From an uncultured Spirochaetaceae bacterium (lineage in GTDB: Bacteria > Spirochaetota > Spirochaetia > Treponematales > Treponemataceae): a stretch of 64,000 bases of DNA. The translations under genes were made by a program, and so were the position numbers. The stretch lies in NCBI GenBank assembly GCA_902766125.1, contig CACXCG010000017.1, positions 1 through 64,000 on the forward strand, given 5' to 3'. The notes under the pieces were generated by a model, which had not been told where the DNA came from, searched no databases, and worked only from the letters and a program-made list of their open reading frames with translations. Positions 18,654 to 27,625 of the stretch are shown in pieces. Each line of letters opens with the position of its first letter. Position 1 is the stretch's first letter.

Positions 18654-19334
18654 ATGATAGCACCCGCTATTGCCGTGTTTGCATTATTTTGCATTGACAC
18701 TTTACTTAACTGGGCCGGCAATTTATTTAACAAGCAGAAACTTGCCGACAATTCAAAGCCGCTTTTAATGCCGCTTCTGGCACTGACAGCCGTTTTACTT
18801 CTGTTACCGACAGACTGTCCCCGCACCGTAATTATGACTATGGTTGTAGCCCTTGCCTTCCATACCGCAGGTGACATTCTGCTTATTTCTGACAGACAGA
18901 TTCACTTTCTGCTTGGTGCAGCCTGTTTTATGGTAGGACACATTTTCTACCTGACACTCTTTGCACCCGCCTTTGCTAACGTGGGCGCCGTGTTCTTTAT
19001 TGTCATGGCAGTCGTCATTGTTGCCTTCGGAACCGTTCTGTTTCTTGGACTTAAAAAAGAAGGTCTTGCAATGGCACTGGGAGTTCCCGTGTATGCAGCA
19101 GTTCTGCTTACCGTTGCCTTTGCAGGAGCAGCAGGAGTCACTGGCGGTTACACAACCGTAAATGCACTGTGTGTTTTGATTGGCGGAATTCTGTTTGTTA
19201 CGTCAGACGGACTTCTTGCACTGTCAAACTTTGCCGTTAAATTCCCCGGATACAAATTCTGGGTTATGTTTACTTATGTAATTGCAGAAGTATTTCTTGC
19301 ACTGGGAGTGGTACTTCCCTACCTTAAGAAGTAA
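18654..19334 (+). CDS. YhhN/TMEM86 family membrane protein (lysoplasmalogenase-like)
   Basis: A 226-residue protein with about eight membrane helices. Family landmarks are KPLLMPLL near the N-terminus, the HTAGDILL stretch with its conserved Asp, FMVGHIFYL, and the VTSDGLLAL helix. Human TMEM86B of this family hydrolyses the vinyl-ether bond of lysoplasmalogen. Treponemes and other anaerobes can contain plasmalogens, so the reaction is plausible, but bacterial YhhN members are mostly uncharacterised. A GAGGAGG ribosome binding site precedes the ATG. The stop lies 3 bases from the convergent HD-domain gene. Confidence 0.8.
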   Translation: MIAPAIAVFALFCIDTLLNWAGNLFNKQKLADNSKPLLMPLLALTAVLLLLPTDCPRTVIMTMVVALAFHTAGDILLISDRQIHFLLGAACFMVGHIFYLTLFAPAFANVGAVFFIVMAVVIVAFGTVLFLGLKKEGLAMALGVPVYAAVLLTVAFAGAAGVTGGYTTVNALCVLIGGILFVTSDGLLALSNFAVKFPGYKFWVMFTYVIAEVFLALGVVLPYLKK

Positions 19335-19337
19335 GGA

Positions 19338-20558
19338 CTACTCTTCTACGATTGCAGAAAAGAGGCTGTACGCATCAATTCCATTTACTACGGAACCGGG
19401 GGTAAAGCGTTTAAGCAGGTTGTCACGACCGTCGCGCAGATGCTTACTGGTAATTCCGTGGCGAATGGAAGAGTCAGCTTCAAGAAGGGCCGCATAGTGG
19501 TCTGCAAGCCGAACCAGTTTTCCGTCTACCGGATTAAATTCATCTTTGTTAAAGCGCTTGTTTAATTCTTCAAAACTGACGTGCATTACAGAACCGTCAA
19601 CCACAATTCTGTTTTCAAATTCATCACTGGTAAAGAACAGCACTTCGTCGCGGTAAAAGTCTTCCATAAGCGGTACCAGTTCTTTCGCAACAATCTGATC
19701 CTCTATATTCTTAACTACTGCAGGAAGATCATCGGTTGCCTGTTTAACCGGAGAAATAATATCGCGGGTAACACTTTCGGGTAAGTCGTGGAACAGTGCT
19801 GAAAAAAAGTCATTGTACAGTCTGCGCTGACACATATTCATTCCGGCCTCACGGGTAAACAAGAGCGTCATTACGGCAACAAAAAAGCAATGGCCTAAGA
19901 CAGATGTTCCGGGAACACGCGGAGTCTGATTCCATCTGGTCTGGAAACGGAGCTGCTCTATGCGCAGAAGAAATTCGTACGGCTTCTGTTTGGTAAGCAG
20001 CATCTGCATTCCGCGAAGATCAAGAAATTCCTGAATGTCAGCATTAACTTCTTTTCTAATGCGTTCAAGGCGTTCGCTTTCGTTAACGGGACTTATCATT
20101 TCCAGTTCGCGTAACGTTGAATACTTATGCGCTGCGCGGAACACACGGCTTGTTGCCTGCTGATGGGGACCAAAGGGAATAGAACCGCAGGTCTTACCTA
20201 TGTAGAGCGTAAACTTAGAAAACAAATCAGTGTCGTCTATAAGGTGGCGGTACTGTTCCAGAACCCACTCATTAAGACGAATGTATTCTGCAGGGTATTC
20301 TTCCCGGATAAGGCGTTGAACCGGACTTTTAATGTCACACAGGGCAATTTTACGCAGCAGTTCAAACACACTGGCATACATCATCCATTCCCAGTCGATT
20401 TTTACACCGTTCTGTTCTTCATACTTACCGATGATATACGCAACAAAAAGACGCTCGGCATCTTTATCCATCTGCACTAAGTCAAACGGACGAATCATGT
20501 CGTTCCATCGTTCGATAGAAAATCCTTCAAAAATTTTAAGGGCAAATTCTTTTTTCAC
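19338..20558 (-). CDS. HD-domain protein, YfbR-like
   Basis: A 406-residue protein whose centre resembles YfbR-type HD hydrolases (5'-deoxynucleotidases): GHCFFVAVMTLL supplies the first His and ALFHDLPESVTRDIISPVK the HD pair and the following conserved Glu and Pro. YfbR itself is about 200 residues, so long N- and C-terminal parts are extra and unassigned. Two GTG starts are possible; the one at 20558 is preferred because GGGAG lies 8 bases upstream, whereas the one at 20576 has no ribosome binding site. It follows the 267-residue hypothetical gene by 17 bases and closes the cheW-recN run. Substrate unknown. Confidence 0.7.
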   Translation of the reverse strand: MKKEFALKIFEGFSIERWNDMIRPFDLVQMDKDAERLFVAYIIGKYEEQNGVKIDWEWMMYASVFELLRKIALCDIKSPVQRLIREEYPAEYIRLNEWVLEQYRHLIDDTDLFSKFTLYIGKTCGSIPFGPHQQATSRVFRAAHKYSTLRELEMISPVNESERLERIRKEVNADIQEFLDLRGMQMLLTKQKPYEFLLRIEQLRFQTRWNQTPRVPGTSVLGHCFFVAVMTLLFTREAGMNMCQRRLYNDFFSALFHDLPESVTRDIISPVKQATDDLPAVVKNIEDQIVAKELVPLMEDFYRDEVLFFTSDEFENRIVVDGSVMHVSFEELNKRFNKDEFNPVDGKLVRLADHYAALLEADSSIRHGITSKHLRDGRDNLLKRFTPGSVVNGIDAYSLFSAIVEE

Positions 20559-20575
20559 GGGACAGTCTCCCTGCA

Positions 20576-21379
20576 CTAACTTACGCGGCCAGACTTCTGG
20601 TCGGCTTCCATCTTACCTTTCCAGACGGCTGCCTTTTTCTTAAGTTCTTCTGCTTCATCCTTGTCGTTCATAACGATTGCAATGCGGCGAAGTGCAAGCA
20701 GGAAGTTTATTGCCATCTTCATGTCGTCTATACGGCGTGAAGACAGTTCGTATTTATCGCGGTAGTCCTGTGCACTCTGGTCAATCAGTTTTTTGATAAG
20801 ACGTACATACAAAACCGTGCTGTCATATTCAGGAGATGAGGGCTCAAAGAAATCCTTAGAAGCCTTTTTCATATCGATTAAGTTTTTTGCCACAACCGTA
20901 AAGCGTCCGCGCATTTCAACGAAGGACCACTTCCACTTTGAATTGTCACCAAAGGCATCAACCAGCATCTGAATACACAGACCCAGTTTGCGAACCAGAT
21001 AGTAGCGTTTTTCTACCGGAGTATTTGCAATTTTTTCCCAGTTAGGAACAAGGTCGGTATACGGACAGTCAACGGTAGTCGAAACAATTTCTTCAAGGTA
21101 GATGATGGCTTTGTACAACATTTTACGCGCATCGTTAAGCATATCGTTATTGCGGGTTTTCATGATGTACATGGAAAGCGAGTTAATCTGAATGTAGAGG
21201 GTTGCAATGTAAATCATCTGTTCGGCGAGCAGCAGTTTTTTATACTCAACACCACCGGTATCGCGCTTCATAACAGCAACGATTTCCTTCTCTTTTTTGA
21301 GCATTTCTTCGATTTCTGCTTTGATCGGCTTTGACTTTGTGTTAAATTCAAACCTGCTTTCGTCTGAGATTTTAGCCAT
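20576..21379 (-). CDS. Spirochaete-type hypothetical protein downstream of recN
   Basis: I do not recognise a named domain. The 267-residue product is soluble, highly charged (many Lys, Glu, Asp) and apparently all helical, with an N-terminal coiled-coil-like stretch around residues 15-45 (IEEMLKKEKEIV) and conserved-looking aromatic clusters (NSKWKWSFVEMRG, KDFFEPSSPEYDST). The start at 21379 has CGGAGGAT directly upstream; the longer frame overlaps recN. Only one base separates it from the recN stop, and I recall an unassigned gene at the same place in Treponema pallidum. A role tied to recN or chemotaxis is only a guess. Confidence 0.65.
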   Translation of the reverse strand: MAKISDESRFEFNTKSKPIKAEIEEMLKKEKEIVAVMKRDTGGVEYKKLLLAEQMIYIATLYIQINSLSMYIMKTRNNDMLNDARKMLYKAIIYLEEIVSTTVDCPYTDLVPNWEKIANTPVEKRYYLVRKLGLCIQMLVDAFGDNSKWKWSFVEMRGRFTVVAKNLIDMKKASKDFFEPSSPEYDSTVLYVRLIKKLIDQSAQDYRDKYELSSRRIDDMKMAINFLLALRRIAIVMNDKDEAEELKKKAAVWKGKMEADQKSGRVS

Positions 21380-21380
21380 T

Positions 21381-23087
21381 TTATCCTCCGAACTTTTGCA
21401 ACAATGCTGCCGCATGTTCAAGTGACTGGGCTGAACCGCTGTCTCCTGAAAGCATACGAGCTATTTCCTTAACGCGTTCTTCCCCATCAACAGGGAATAC
21501 GAGGGTTTGTGTACTCTGACCTTCGCTGCCCTTCTTGATTTTAATCTGATGGTGTGCATACACGGCAATACTGGCCAGGTGCGTAATACACAGAATCTGT
21601 TTTGAAGAAGCAAGGCGCTTCATGTGGTTACCGACGGCTACGGCAACTTCACCGCCAATACCGGTATCAATTTCATCAAAGATGAGTGTACTGACAGTAT
21701 CGGCATTTGAGAGGATAGTCTTAAGTGCAAGCATAACACGGCTTAATTCACCGCCGGAAGCAATTTTTGCAAGGGGCGCAAGCGGAGTTCCCGGGTTTGC
21801 ACTGATAAGGAATTCAACATCATCCATTCCGTACGGATTGCATTTTTGGGTCACGCTGGTACCCGGCTTTTCTGCAAGATTTACCTCAAAACGGGCCTCT
21901 TTCATGCCCAGTTCTGCAAGGATTGCAACAACCGCCTGCGACATCTTCTGAGAGGCAGCCTTACGTTTCTGACTTATGGTTTTAGCAGCCGCATACACCT
22001 GCTTTTCCAGCTGGGCAATCTGTGCTTCAAGGGCACTTTTGTCTGCATTAGAGTCAGTAAGGGCATCCAGCTGAACCTGAGCATTCTGTGCATAATCAAG
22101 CACTTCCTGAACAGGAGCTTTTGTTGAAGAAGCGTACTTTTTCTTAAGCTTGAACATAAGGTCAAGGCGTTCCTGCACCTGACTTAAGCGTTCGGGGTCA
22201 AATACAAGGCGGGAAGCATAACTGCGGAATTCTTTTGCAATATCATCAACTTCGTAGAATACCGACTGAAGGCGGTCATCCAAATTTTCCAGCTCTTTAT
22301 CGAGCGATGAAGCATGAGGAACCACACTCTTAAGCCTGCGTAAAAGCGACAGAACGCTTTCTCCAGAACCTGACGAAGAACCGTCAAGCGCTGCATTTAT
22401 TTCTTCAACATCGGAATACAGTTTTTCAAACGATGCCATCTTTGCTTCTTCTGCGGCAAGTTCTTCATCTTCGCCGGCACGCAGTTTTGCTTCGGCAATT
22501 TCATTGATGGCAAATGTAAGCATTTCTATGCGGTTAGCACGGTCTGCTTCATTGGTAACAAGCGATTCAAGGGTACGCTGTTTTTCTGCAAGCTGGGCGT
22601 ACAGCTGGGTAAACGCATGCACTTCATCAACAATGCCTGCATAACTGTCCAGGAAACGACGGTGTTCAGACACTTTCATAAGCGACTGCTGGTCATGCTG
22701 TCCGTGAATATCAACTAAAAAGGCAGCAAACAAAGCAAGGTCTGCTTTGGTAACCGGTGTACTTCCGATCCACGCAGAAGATTTTCCGGTATCGCGTACC
22801 ACACGCCGTAACAGAATGCGGTTATCTTCGCTTTCTATGCCATGTTCCTCAAGCCATGCATTTGCATCTTTTGATTCAAGAAGAAAGGTTCCCGACACCA
22901 GTGCTTCATGGCAGCCGGTACGAATCAGTTCTGTGCCGCCCTTTCCTCCCAACAGAAACGCAAGGCTTCCAATCAGGATTGACTTACCGGCACCTGTTTC
23001 ACCAGAGAGCACGGTAAAGCCGTCTGAAAAATCGACATGAGCTTTATCTATGAGTGCAAAATTCTGAATATCAAGTTCTTCAAGCAC
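21381..23087 (-). CDS. recN: DNA repair protein RecN
   Basis: SMC-like ATPase acting early in double-strand-break repair. The 568-residue product opens LEELDIQNFALIDKAHVDF and has the Walker A GETGAGKSIL, long central coiled coils (about 150-370), the ABC signature region ASGGELSRVMLALK, and the Walker B IFDEIDTGIGGEVA. The start is a GTG at 23087: AGGAGG lies 5 bases before it and the protein then matches the family N-terminus. A longer frame begins with a GTG at 23126, inside nadK, without such a site. The start overlaps the nadK stop by 8 bases. Confidence 0.95.
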   Translation of the reverse strand: MLEELDIQNFALIDKAHVDFSDGFTVLSGETGAGKSILIGSLAFLLGGKGGTELIRTGCHEALVSGTFLLESKDANAWLEEHGIESEDNRILLRRVVRDTGKSSAWIGSTPVTKADLALFAAFLVDIHGQHDQQSLMKVSEHRRFLDSYAGIVDEVHAFTQLYAQLAEKQRTLESLVTNEADRANRIEMLTFAINEIAEAKLRAGEDEELAAEEAKMASFEKLYSDVEEINAALDGSSSGSGESVLSLLRRLKSVVPHASSLDKELENLDDRLQSVFYEVDDIAKEFRSYASRLVFDPERLSQVQERLDLMFKLKKKYASSTKAPVQEVLDYAQNAQVQLDALTDSNADKSALEAQIAQLEKQVYAAAKTISQKRKAASQKMSQAVVAILAELGMKEARFEVNLAEKPGTSVTQKCNPYGMDDVEFLISANPGTPLAPLAKIASGGELSRVMLALKTILSNADTVSTLIFDEIDTGIGGEVAVAVGNHMKRLASSKQILCITHLASIAVYAHHQIKIKKGSEGQSTQTLVFPVDGEERVKEIARMLSGDSGSAQSLEHAAALLQKFGG

Positions 23088-23940
23088 GGGGACCTCCTGC
23101 CCAGTTAAGTTTACTTCTGAGCGCACCGTAGAATTGTACTTGAGAAGAAGCGACGAGCTGTGCTTTTTTTTCTGCAGTACGAAGGATGATTACATCTTCG
23201 GGTTCAAGCGCAAAATCAATCTGACCGTCAGCAGAAATTCCAGTCTGAATGCGCGAAGGAAGCATGGTAATGGCAAGTTCTCCCTGCGGACTGAACAGAA
23301 GCGGTCGTGCCGACAGACTGAACGAACTGATGGGAGTAAGTAACAGTGCATCAAGCGACGGATCAATGATTGGTCCTCCTGCTGCCGCTGAATATGCGGT
23401 AGAACCGGTTGCCGTTGACACAATGATTCCGTTTGCCTTAAAGGGACCTAAAAGCGCATGATTGAATGCAACTTCCAAGTTAATAAGCCGGGATGCTGCT
23501 GTACTGGAAATGACCACATCGTTAAGGGCAGTCGTTTTAAAGACGGTTTTTCCGCCCCGCAGCACTTCGCATGCCACTAAAGAACGTTCGCTTACCGGAG
23601 ACTTTCCCGCAAGAAAATTCTGCAGTTCATTCTGCCATGCATTCTGTGACACTCCTGCAAGAAAACCAAATTCACCCAGGTTAACGGGGAACACAGGAAT
23701 GCCCAGTTCTGCACACTCACGGGAAGCAAACAGCACGGTACCGTCACCGCCTAAGGTAACCACAAAGTCTGAACTGGAGGCAAGCTGTTTTACCTTACCT
23801 TCTGCCGCACCGACTGCAGTTCCGTCGTACGCGTATTCAGAAACACTTACGTTTTGCGCTTTAAGAAATTCAGTAATAGAATCGGCTAACGCACGTGCTT
23901 CTTTTTTAAACGTGTTAACGATGAGCAGGCAGGACTTCAT
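23080..23940 (-). CDS. nadK: NAD kinase
   Basis: Phosphorylates NAD+ to NADP+. The 286-residue product has the kinase motif LGGDGTVLFASR, PVFPVNLGEFGFLAGV, ALNDVVISS (the conserved N-D pair) and ATGSTAYSAAAGGPI. A CGGAG ribosome binding site supports the ATG at 23940; the upstream in-frame extension runs into the DegT-like gene. It is an ordinary family member of expected length. It sits between the DegT-like gene (11 bases upstream) and recN (overlapping), an order I recall from other treponemes. With nadE and nadD it makes three NAD(P) genes in this window. Confidence 0.95.
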   Translation of the reverse strand: MKSCLLIVNTFKKEARALADSITEFLKAQNVSVSEYAYDGTAVGAAEGKVKQLASSSDFVVTLGGDGTVLFASRECAELGIPVFPVNLGEFGFLAGVSQNAWQNELQNFLAGKSPVSERSLVACEVLRGGKTVFKTTALNDVVISSTAASRLINLEVAFNHALLGPFKANGIIVSTATGSTAYSAAAGGPIIDPSLDALLLTPISSFSLSARPLLFSPQGELAITMLPSRIQTGISADGQIDFALEPEDVIILRTAEKKAQLVASSQVQFYGALRSKLNWAGGPRA

Positions 23941-23951
23941 AGCACACTCCG

Positions 23952-25070
23952 TTACGGTAACGTTGAAAGAATGCGTACAATGCGGGCTGCATCTTTTTGT
24001 CCCAGACGCGGATACAATGGAAACAGTGCACATCTGAGCAAAAGAGAATTAGCACACATGCAGGTAGAAGCTAAACTTTCCTGTCTGAATGCAATGATAG
24101 AATTTTCGTAAGCCTGACGGATTTCAATGCCCTTTTTCTGAGCATACGCCTTTACGTCTTTGAACCCACTGTTCAGTACCAGCGGGAATGAATAAATGGT
24201 TGAACCATAATCTGCAGCGCGGACAAAAGTTTTGTGCTTACCGGACATAATTGCCCGTGAATACAGGGTATACAGTTCGCGGCGCTGTTTTTCGTTACGC
24301 TTGAATTCTTTTACTTCGATGAACGCAAGAGCAGCATTCATATCGGGAAGAGAATCAGTAGAAGGACCTTCTTCTGCAATTTTTTTAAGTACAATCCATT
24401 CACGGCGACCGGGAGCAACAAGCACTGCTCCACCACCGGCAGTAACTACATCGCGGTCTTCCATGCCAAAGATTGCATAGCTTCCGTACATGCCGGCACG
24501 CTTACCTTTAGGTTCTTCTTCCTGAGCAGTTTGTTCTGCACCTTCTGCAGCAGGTTTTGTTTCACCTGCGGGTCTTGCAGTTTCTGCACCTGCTTCTTCA
24601 GGATAGAAGGCAAACGCTGACTGAGAAATATCTTCGATTACGGGAATGCCAAAAGCAAGATATGCCTGAATATCAGGCAAGATTCCCATGTTTTCATGCA
24701 GCACTAAAAGCCGTCCGCCGTCTTTGATTCCCTGTTCTACTGTTTCGGGAGCAACCATGCCGTCATCTTCGCGTACATCAAGTACAAGCGGCGTGTACCC
24801 TAACGACTCAGTCACCTGAATCTGCCACGCGGGGGCAAGAGCGGAAAGCATTATTTTTGCGTCTTTAGGAAGATCCAGTGCACGAAGCGCATAGTCTAAC
24901 GCAATAGCGGGACTTCTAAGCGGAACAGCACCATCACAGCCGGTAATTTCCTTTAAGGTCTGAACTAACTTGATGCCCATTTCACCGGCACCCAGCTGTT
25001 CATTGACCATGCAGGTAAGCACCGCTTCCATTTCCTTACGCCTGATTGTTGAGCTGTAGGTCTGTATCAT
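23952..25070 (-). CDS. DegT/DnrJ/EryC1-like protein lacking the PLP lysine
   Basis: A 372-residue protein with the overall layout of the sugar aminotransferase family (SpsC-like): RSPAIALDYALRAL corresponds to the sugar-site start, VIEDISQSAFAFY to the Asp-binding cofactor strand, and AIFGMEDRDVVTAGGGAVLVA to the region that normally holds the Schiff-base lysine (FxxxKxxxxGxGG). No Lys is present there; the nearest basic residue is Arg. A low-complexity insertion rich in Ala, Glu and Pro (residues about 165-195) sits between the last two blocks. Catalysis as an aminotransferase is therefore unlikely. It lies 16 bases after cheW and 11 before nadK, in a treponemal gene order, so a conserved non-catalytic role is possible. 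Confidence 0.75.
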   Translation of the reverse strand: MIQTYSSTIRRKEMEAVLTCMVNEQLGAGEMGIKLVQTLKEITGCDGAVPLRSPAIALDYALRALDLPKDAKIMLSALAPAWQIQVTESLGYTPLVLDVREDDGMVAPETVEQGIKDGGRLLVLHENMGILPDIQAYLAFGIPVIEDISQSAFAFYPEEAGAETARPAGETKPAAEGAEQTAQEEEPKGKRAGMYGSYAIFGMEDRDVVTAGGGAVLVAPGRREWIVLKKIAEEGPSTDSLPDMNAALAFIEVKEFKRNEKQRRELYTLYSRAIMSGKHKTFVRAADYGSTIYSFPLVLNSGFKDVKAYAQKKGIEIRQAYENSIIAFRQESLASTCMCANSLLLRCALFPLYPRLGQKDAARIVRILSTLP

Positions 25071-25086
25071 TTACGGTCTGCCTGCA

Positions 25087-25575
25087 CTATTTGCGGGGTT
25101 CAAGAATTTTCTGAAGTTCCTTGGGATTAAACAGTTTGCGTGTGTCAAGGATGATAAGATATCCGTTTTCCTGGCGCACAACACCCTGAATATATTCAGT
25201 ACCGATTCCACTGAACATCTGTGGCGGCGGTTTAATGTCTCCGCGTTCAACAGAAACAACGCGTGCAACACGGTCAATGATAATGCCGATTTTGTTTCCT
25301 TCTATATCAAGGATGATAAATCCGCCATCGTCATCGCTTAGCATATCATCAGAAGAAGCAGCTGCCTGTTTGATGTGGAAGCGCTTGTGAAGATTCATAA
25401 TGGGAATGATTTCACCACGAAGGTTAATGATGCCTTCAACATAGTAAGGAGCATTCGGAATGGGACGTACATCCTGAACCCGGACAATCTCCTTAACGTC
25501 CATAATATCAACGCCGTACAATTCCTCGCCTAGCTGGAATGTGACAAGCTGCAGCTGTGAATTTTCGTCAGCCAT
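25087..25575 (-). CDS. cheW: Chemotaxis coupling protein CheW
   Basis: Links chemoreceptors to the CheA kinase. The 162-residue protein shows the family core: LQLVTFQLGEELYGVDI, VEGIINLRGEIIPIMNL and ARVVSVERGDIKPPP, ending ILDTRKLF. An acidic insertion (ASSDDMLSDDDGG, about residues 72-85) lies between the two subdomains, making it slightly longer than usual. A TAGGAG ribosome binding site precedes the ATG. It heads the run cheW, DegT-like, nadK, recN, hypothetical, HD protein. No cheA or receptor gene is in the window. Confidence 0.95.
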   Translation of the reverse strand: MADENSQLQLVTFQLGEELYGVDIMDVKEIVRVQDVRPIPNAPYYVEGIINLRGEIIPIMNLHKRFHIKQAAASSDDMLSDDDGGFIILDIEGNKIGIIIDRVARVVSVERGDIKPPPQMFSGIGTEYIQGVVRQENGYLIILDTRKLFNPKELQKILEPRK

Positions 25576-25619
25576 GTGGTTTTCTCCTATCTTGTACTAT
25601 TTTACACTATTACCGCCGT

Positions 25620-26381
25620 CTAGTCTACTATAAAAAGCGAAAGAACATGAACTTTTCGTATTCCGTACGCTTTTAGAAGTGACGCACACGCTTCAACGGT
25701 TGCCCCTGTCGTAATCACATCGTCCAAAAGCACAACTTCCTGCGGTATTTCCGTAGCCCTCACCTTTTTTTTAAGCAGAGCCGGTTTTATGGCATAAGAA
25801 GCAGTACTATGCTCCAACCGCGAGGTTCTGTCCATTTTTTTCTGCTGAACCACCGACTTACGCTCCAGCACAGACACAATCCGCAAGCCGTACACCAAAG
25901 ACAAAATGCGGCACAGATCATCTATCTGGTCCCAGCCACGCACTTTTATCTTACCAGGACGCGGCGGAACCGGCACAACCGTACGGCACCCCTCAGGAAG
26001 CGCTGCAAACAGTGCACGGGCAAACAAAAGAGCCGCACTTCGCCTTCCCTCTGTTTTCCATGCAAACAGAAGGTTTTTACACCACAGTCTGTAAGTAAAC
26101 AGCGCATGCACCGTATCAGCACTTACAATCACACGCTTTTCCCTGCACTCCATACACAGATTCTGTTCGCTCAGCAAAGGCTTTCCGCAGTACGGACAGC
26201 AGTCTTCTGTCTTAAGGGTATGTGTCATAAACCACCGGGCACACGGACGGCACAAAACCTGACCGTAAGAAGCATTTCCGCAGCGACAGCATGTATCCTG
26301 TGCAAACGAAGCAGAAAGCGCAAACCTTAGGACAGCCTGAACGCCATACCCCGTTGACGCTATTTTTTTCAGCATTGTCAT
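25620..26381 (-). CDS. comF: ComF family phosphoribosyltransferase-like protein
   Basis: ComF-type proteins combine an N-terminal zinc-binding region with a type I phosphoribosyltransferase domain; in naturally competent bacteria they aid DNA uptake, elsewhere the role is unclear. Here the N-terminus carries CCRCGNASYG with CRPC and then CPYCGKP with CMEC, two zinc-knuckle-like pairs. The C-terminal half has VVPVPPRPGKIKVRGWDQ and the PRPP loop VVLLDDVITTGAT, with length (253 residues) typical. The ATG at 26381 has an in-frame ATG two codons later. It is 44 bases upstream of cheW on the same strand. Confidence 0.88.
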   Translation of the reverse strand: MTMLKKIASTGYGVQAVLRFALSASFAQDTCCRCGNASYGQVLCRPCARWFMTHTLKTEDCCPYCGKPLLSEQNLCMECREKRVIVSADTVHALFTYRLWCKNLLFAWKTEGRRSAALLFARALFAALPEGCRTVVPVPPRPGKIKVRGWDQIDDLCRILSLVYGLRIVSVLERKSVVQQKKMDRTSRLEHSTASYAIKPALLKKKVRATEIPQEVVLLDDVITTGATVEACASLLKAYGIRKVHVLSLFIVD

Positions 26382-26447
26382 ACATCATAGGTATTGACGC
26401 AGCAGGCACTTTTTACCACAAAACAGGGCATTTTTTTGCAGATTTTT

Positions 26448-27557
26448 TTATTTTTTTCGCTCAGGAGCGTTGTTCCGTGCTGATTTAATCAAAAGCTGAA
26501 CTGTTTTTTTAACCGCTTCCCTGGTTTTAGAATCAAGACTAGCCGCAGCCTTTACCATTTTAGTAACGCTGTTCCACCAGTTTTCGGTAAGTTCTGTGTT
26601 AGTCGTTGCATCAGACTGTGCAAGGATTCCAAACACGGTTTCTACAAACTGAGCCTTTTGTTCCATGGTCAGTTCATTAAACCAGCCGTTAATTGTTGCC
26701 CCAAGAAATTTACTCTGGGCACAGGTTTCAGGCAGTTCTTCAAAGCACTCAGGGCCCACCGACCAGCTGAACGGATCATGCTGCATAATTCCCTTACCGT
26801 CACTTGCAACGGTGGTAAAGCGCTCGTCATGGTCAAACAGCATGCCTACAACCGACAGTTCCGGAACGAAAGAATGTACACGGTCACGGATAGTACGGTA
26901 TGCACCGCTTACGAAAAAGTCTTTTTTGAATCCCGGACCGTCATTGTTGAACACTGCCCCTATGCGTTTTTTTGCATCATACGAAAGATGACTTGCGGCG
27001 TAAATGGCAAGATTTCCGCCCTTGGAGTGTCCGCCGACATACAGAATTCCCTTAAGGTTTTTTGCAGCGTTTTCCAGGTATTCAAGGGCATCCCTTTGGG
27101 AAGGAACAACGTCTTTTACGCCCATTTCAAAGTCTTCTTTCCAGCCGACAATGGTATCATCTGTTCCGCGGAATGAAATAAATGACCAGCCCGCATCCGA
27201 AATAAACGTCGTTGCAGAAAACTGTTCAGCCTGAACGGTATCAAGCACATCAACATGGGCACCCACAAGAAGTGAACCATAGCGCTCACTGTGGGCGGCA
27301 GTCTGCAGAAGCCCCACTACTTCACGGCTCAGCGGAGAACAAATCTGACTGCGTTCAACAAAATCAGCAGAGGAAGAAAACAGCGCTTCTGCATCATGCA
27401 GCGTCATAAAATTCTTCCTTTTGAACTCGGGCGACAAAAGGTCATAAAAGCGGGAATAACCAAGCGTACTTAAAATGAGTGCATCAACTTCGTTAAACTC
27501 GCACCGCTTAAAATCAAGGTCTCCCCGCCAGAACACATAATCAAGTATATTTGCCAT
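26448..27557 (-). CDS. DUF2974 (Mbeg1-like) alpha/beta hydrolase
   Basis: A 369-residue predicted serine hydrolase. The nucleophile elbow is GGHSKGGNLAIYAA, and FRGTDDTIVGWKEDF resembles the oxyanion region of class 3 lipases. The other triad members should be an Asp or His in the segment HDPFSWSV. No signal peptide is present, so it is cytoplasmic. The substrate is unknown; DUF2974 genes are common in Firmicutes and occur in treponemes. The ATG at 27557 is chosen over an upstream TTG: a TATATT box ends 6 bases before this ATG, so the upstream codon would not be transcribed. Divergent from the PurO-like gene. Confidence 0.8.
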   Translation of the reverse strand: MANILDYVFWRGDLDFKRCEFNEVDALILSTLGYSRFYDLLSPEFKRKNFMTLHDAEALFSSSADFVERSQICSPLSREVVGLLQTAAHSERYGSLLVGAHVDVLDTVQAEQFSATTFISDAGWSFISFRGTDDTIVGWKEDFEMGVKDVVPSQRDALEYLENAAKNLKGILYVGGHSKGGNLAIYAASHLSYDAKKRIGAVFNNDGPGFKKDFFVSGAYRTIRDRVHSFVPELSVVGMLFDHDERFTTVASDGKGIMQHDPFSWSVGPECFEELPETCAQSKFLGATINGWFNELTMEQKAQFVETVFGILAQSDATTNTELTENWWNSVTKMVKAAASLDSKTREAVKKTVQLLIKSARNNAPERKK

Positions 27558-27563
27558 ACCTCT

Positions 27564-27572
27564 AATATAGCA
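27564..27572 (-). promoter_or_regulatory. DUF2974 gene promoter, leaderless type
   Basis: TGCTATATT is an extended -10 on the minus strand whose last base lies six bases before the ATG at 27557. Confidence 0.6.
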
Positions 27573-27591
27573 CAAAATATGCAGAATGTGT

Positions 27592-27597
27592 TATACT
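27592..27597 (+). promoter_or_regulatory. -10 box for the PurO-like gene
   Basis: TATACT, followed by a leader with GAGGAG before the ATG at 27626. It lies back to back with the DUF2974 promoter. Confidence 0.45.
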
Positions 27598-27625
27598 GGG
27601 CACACTTTTTGCAGAGGAGTTTTTT

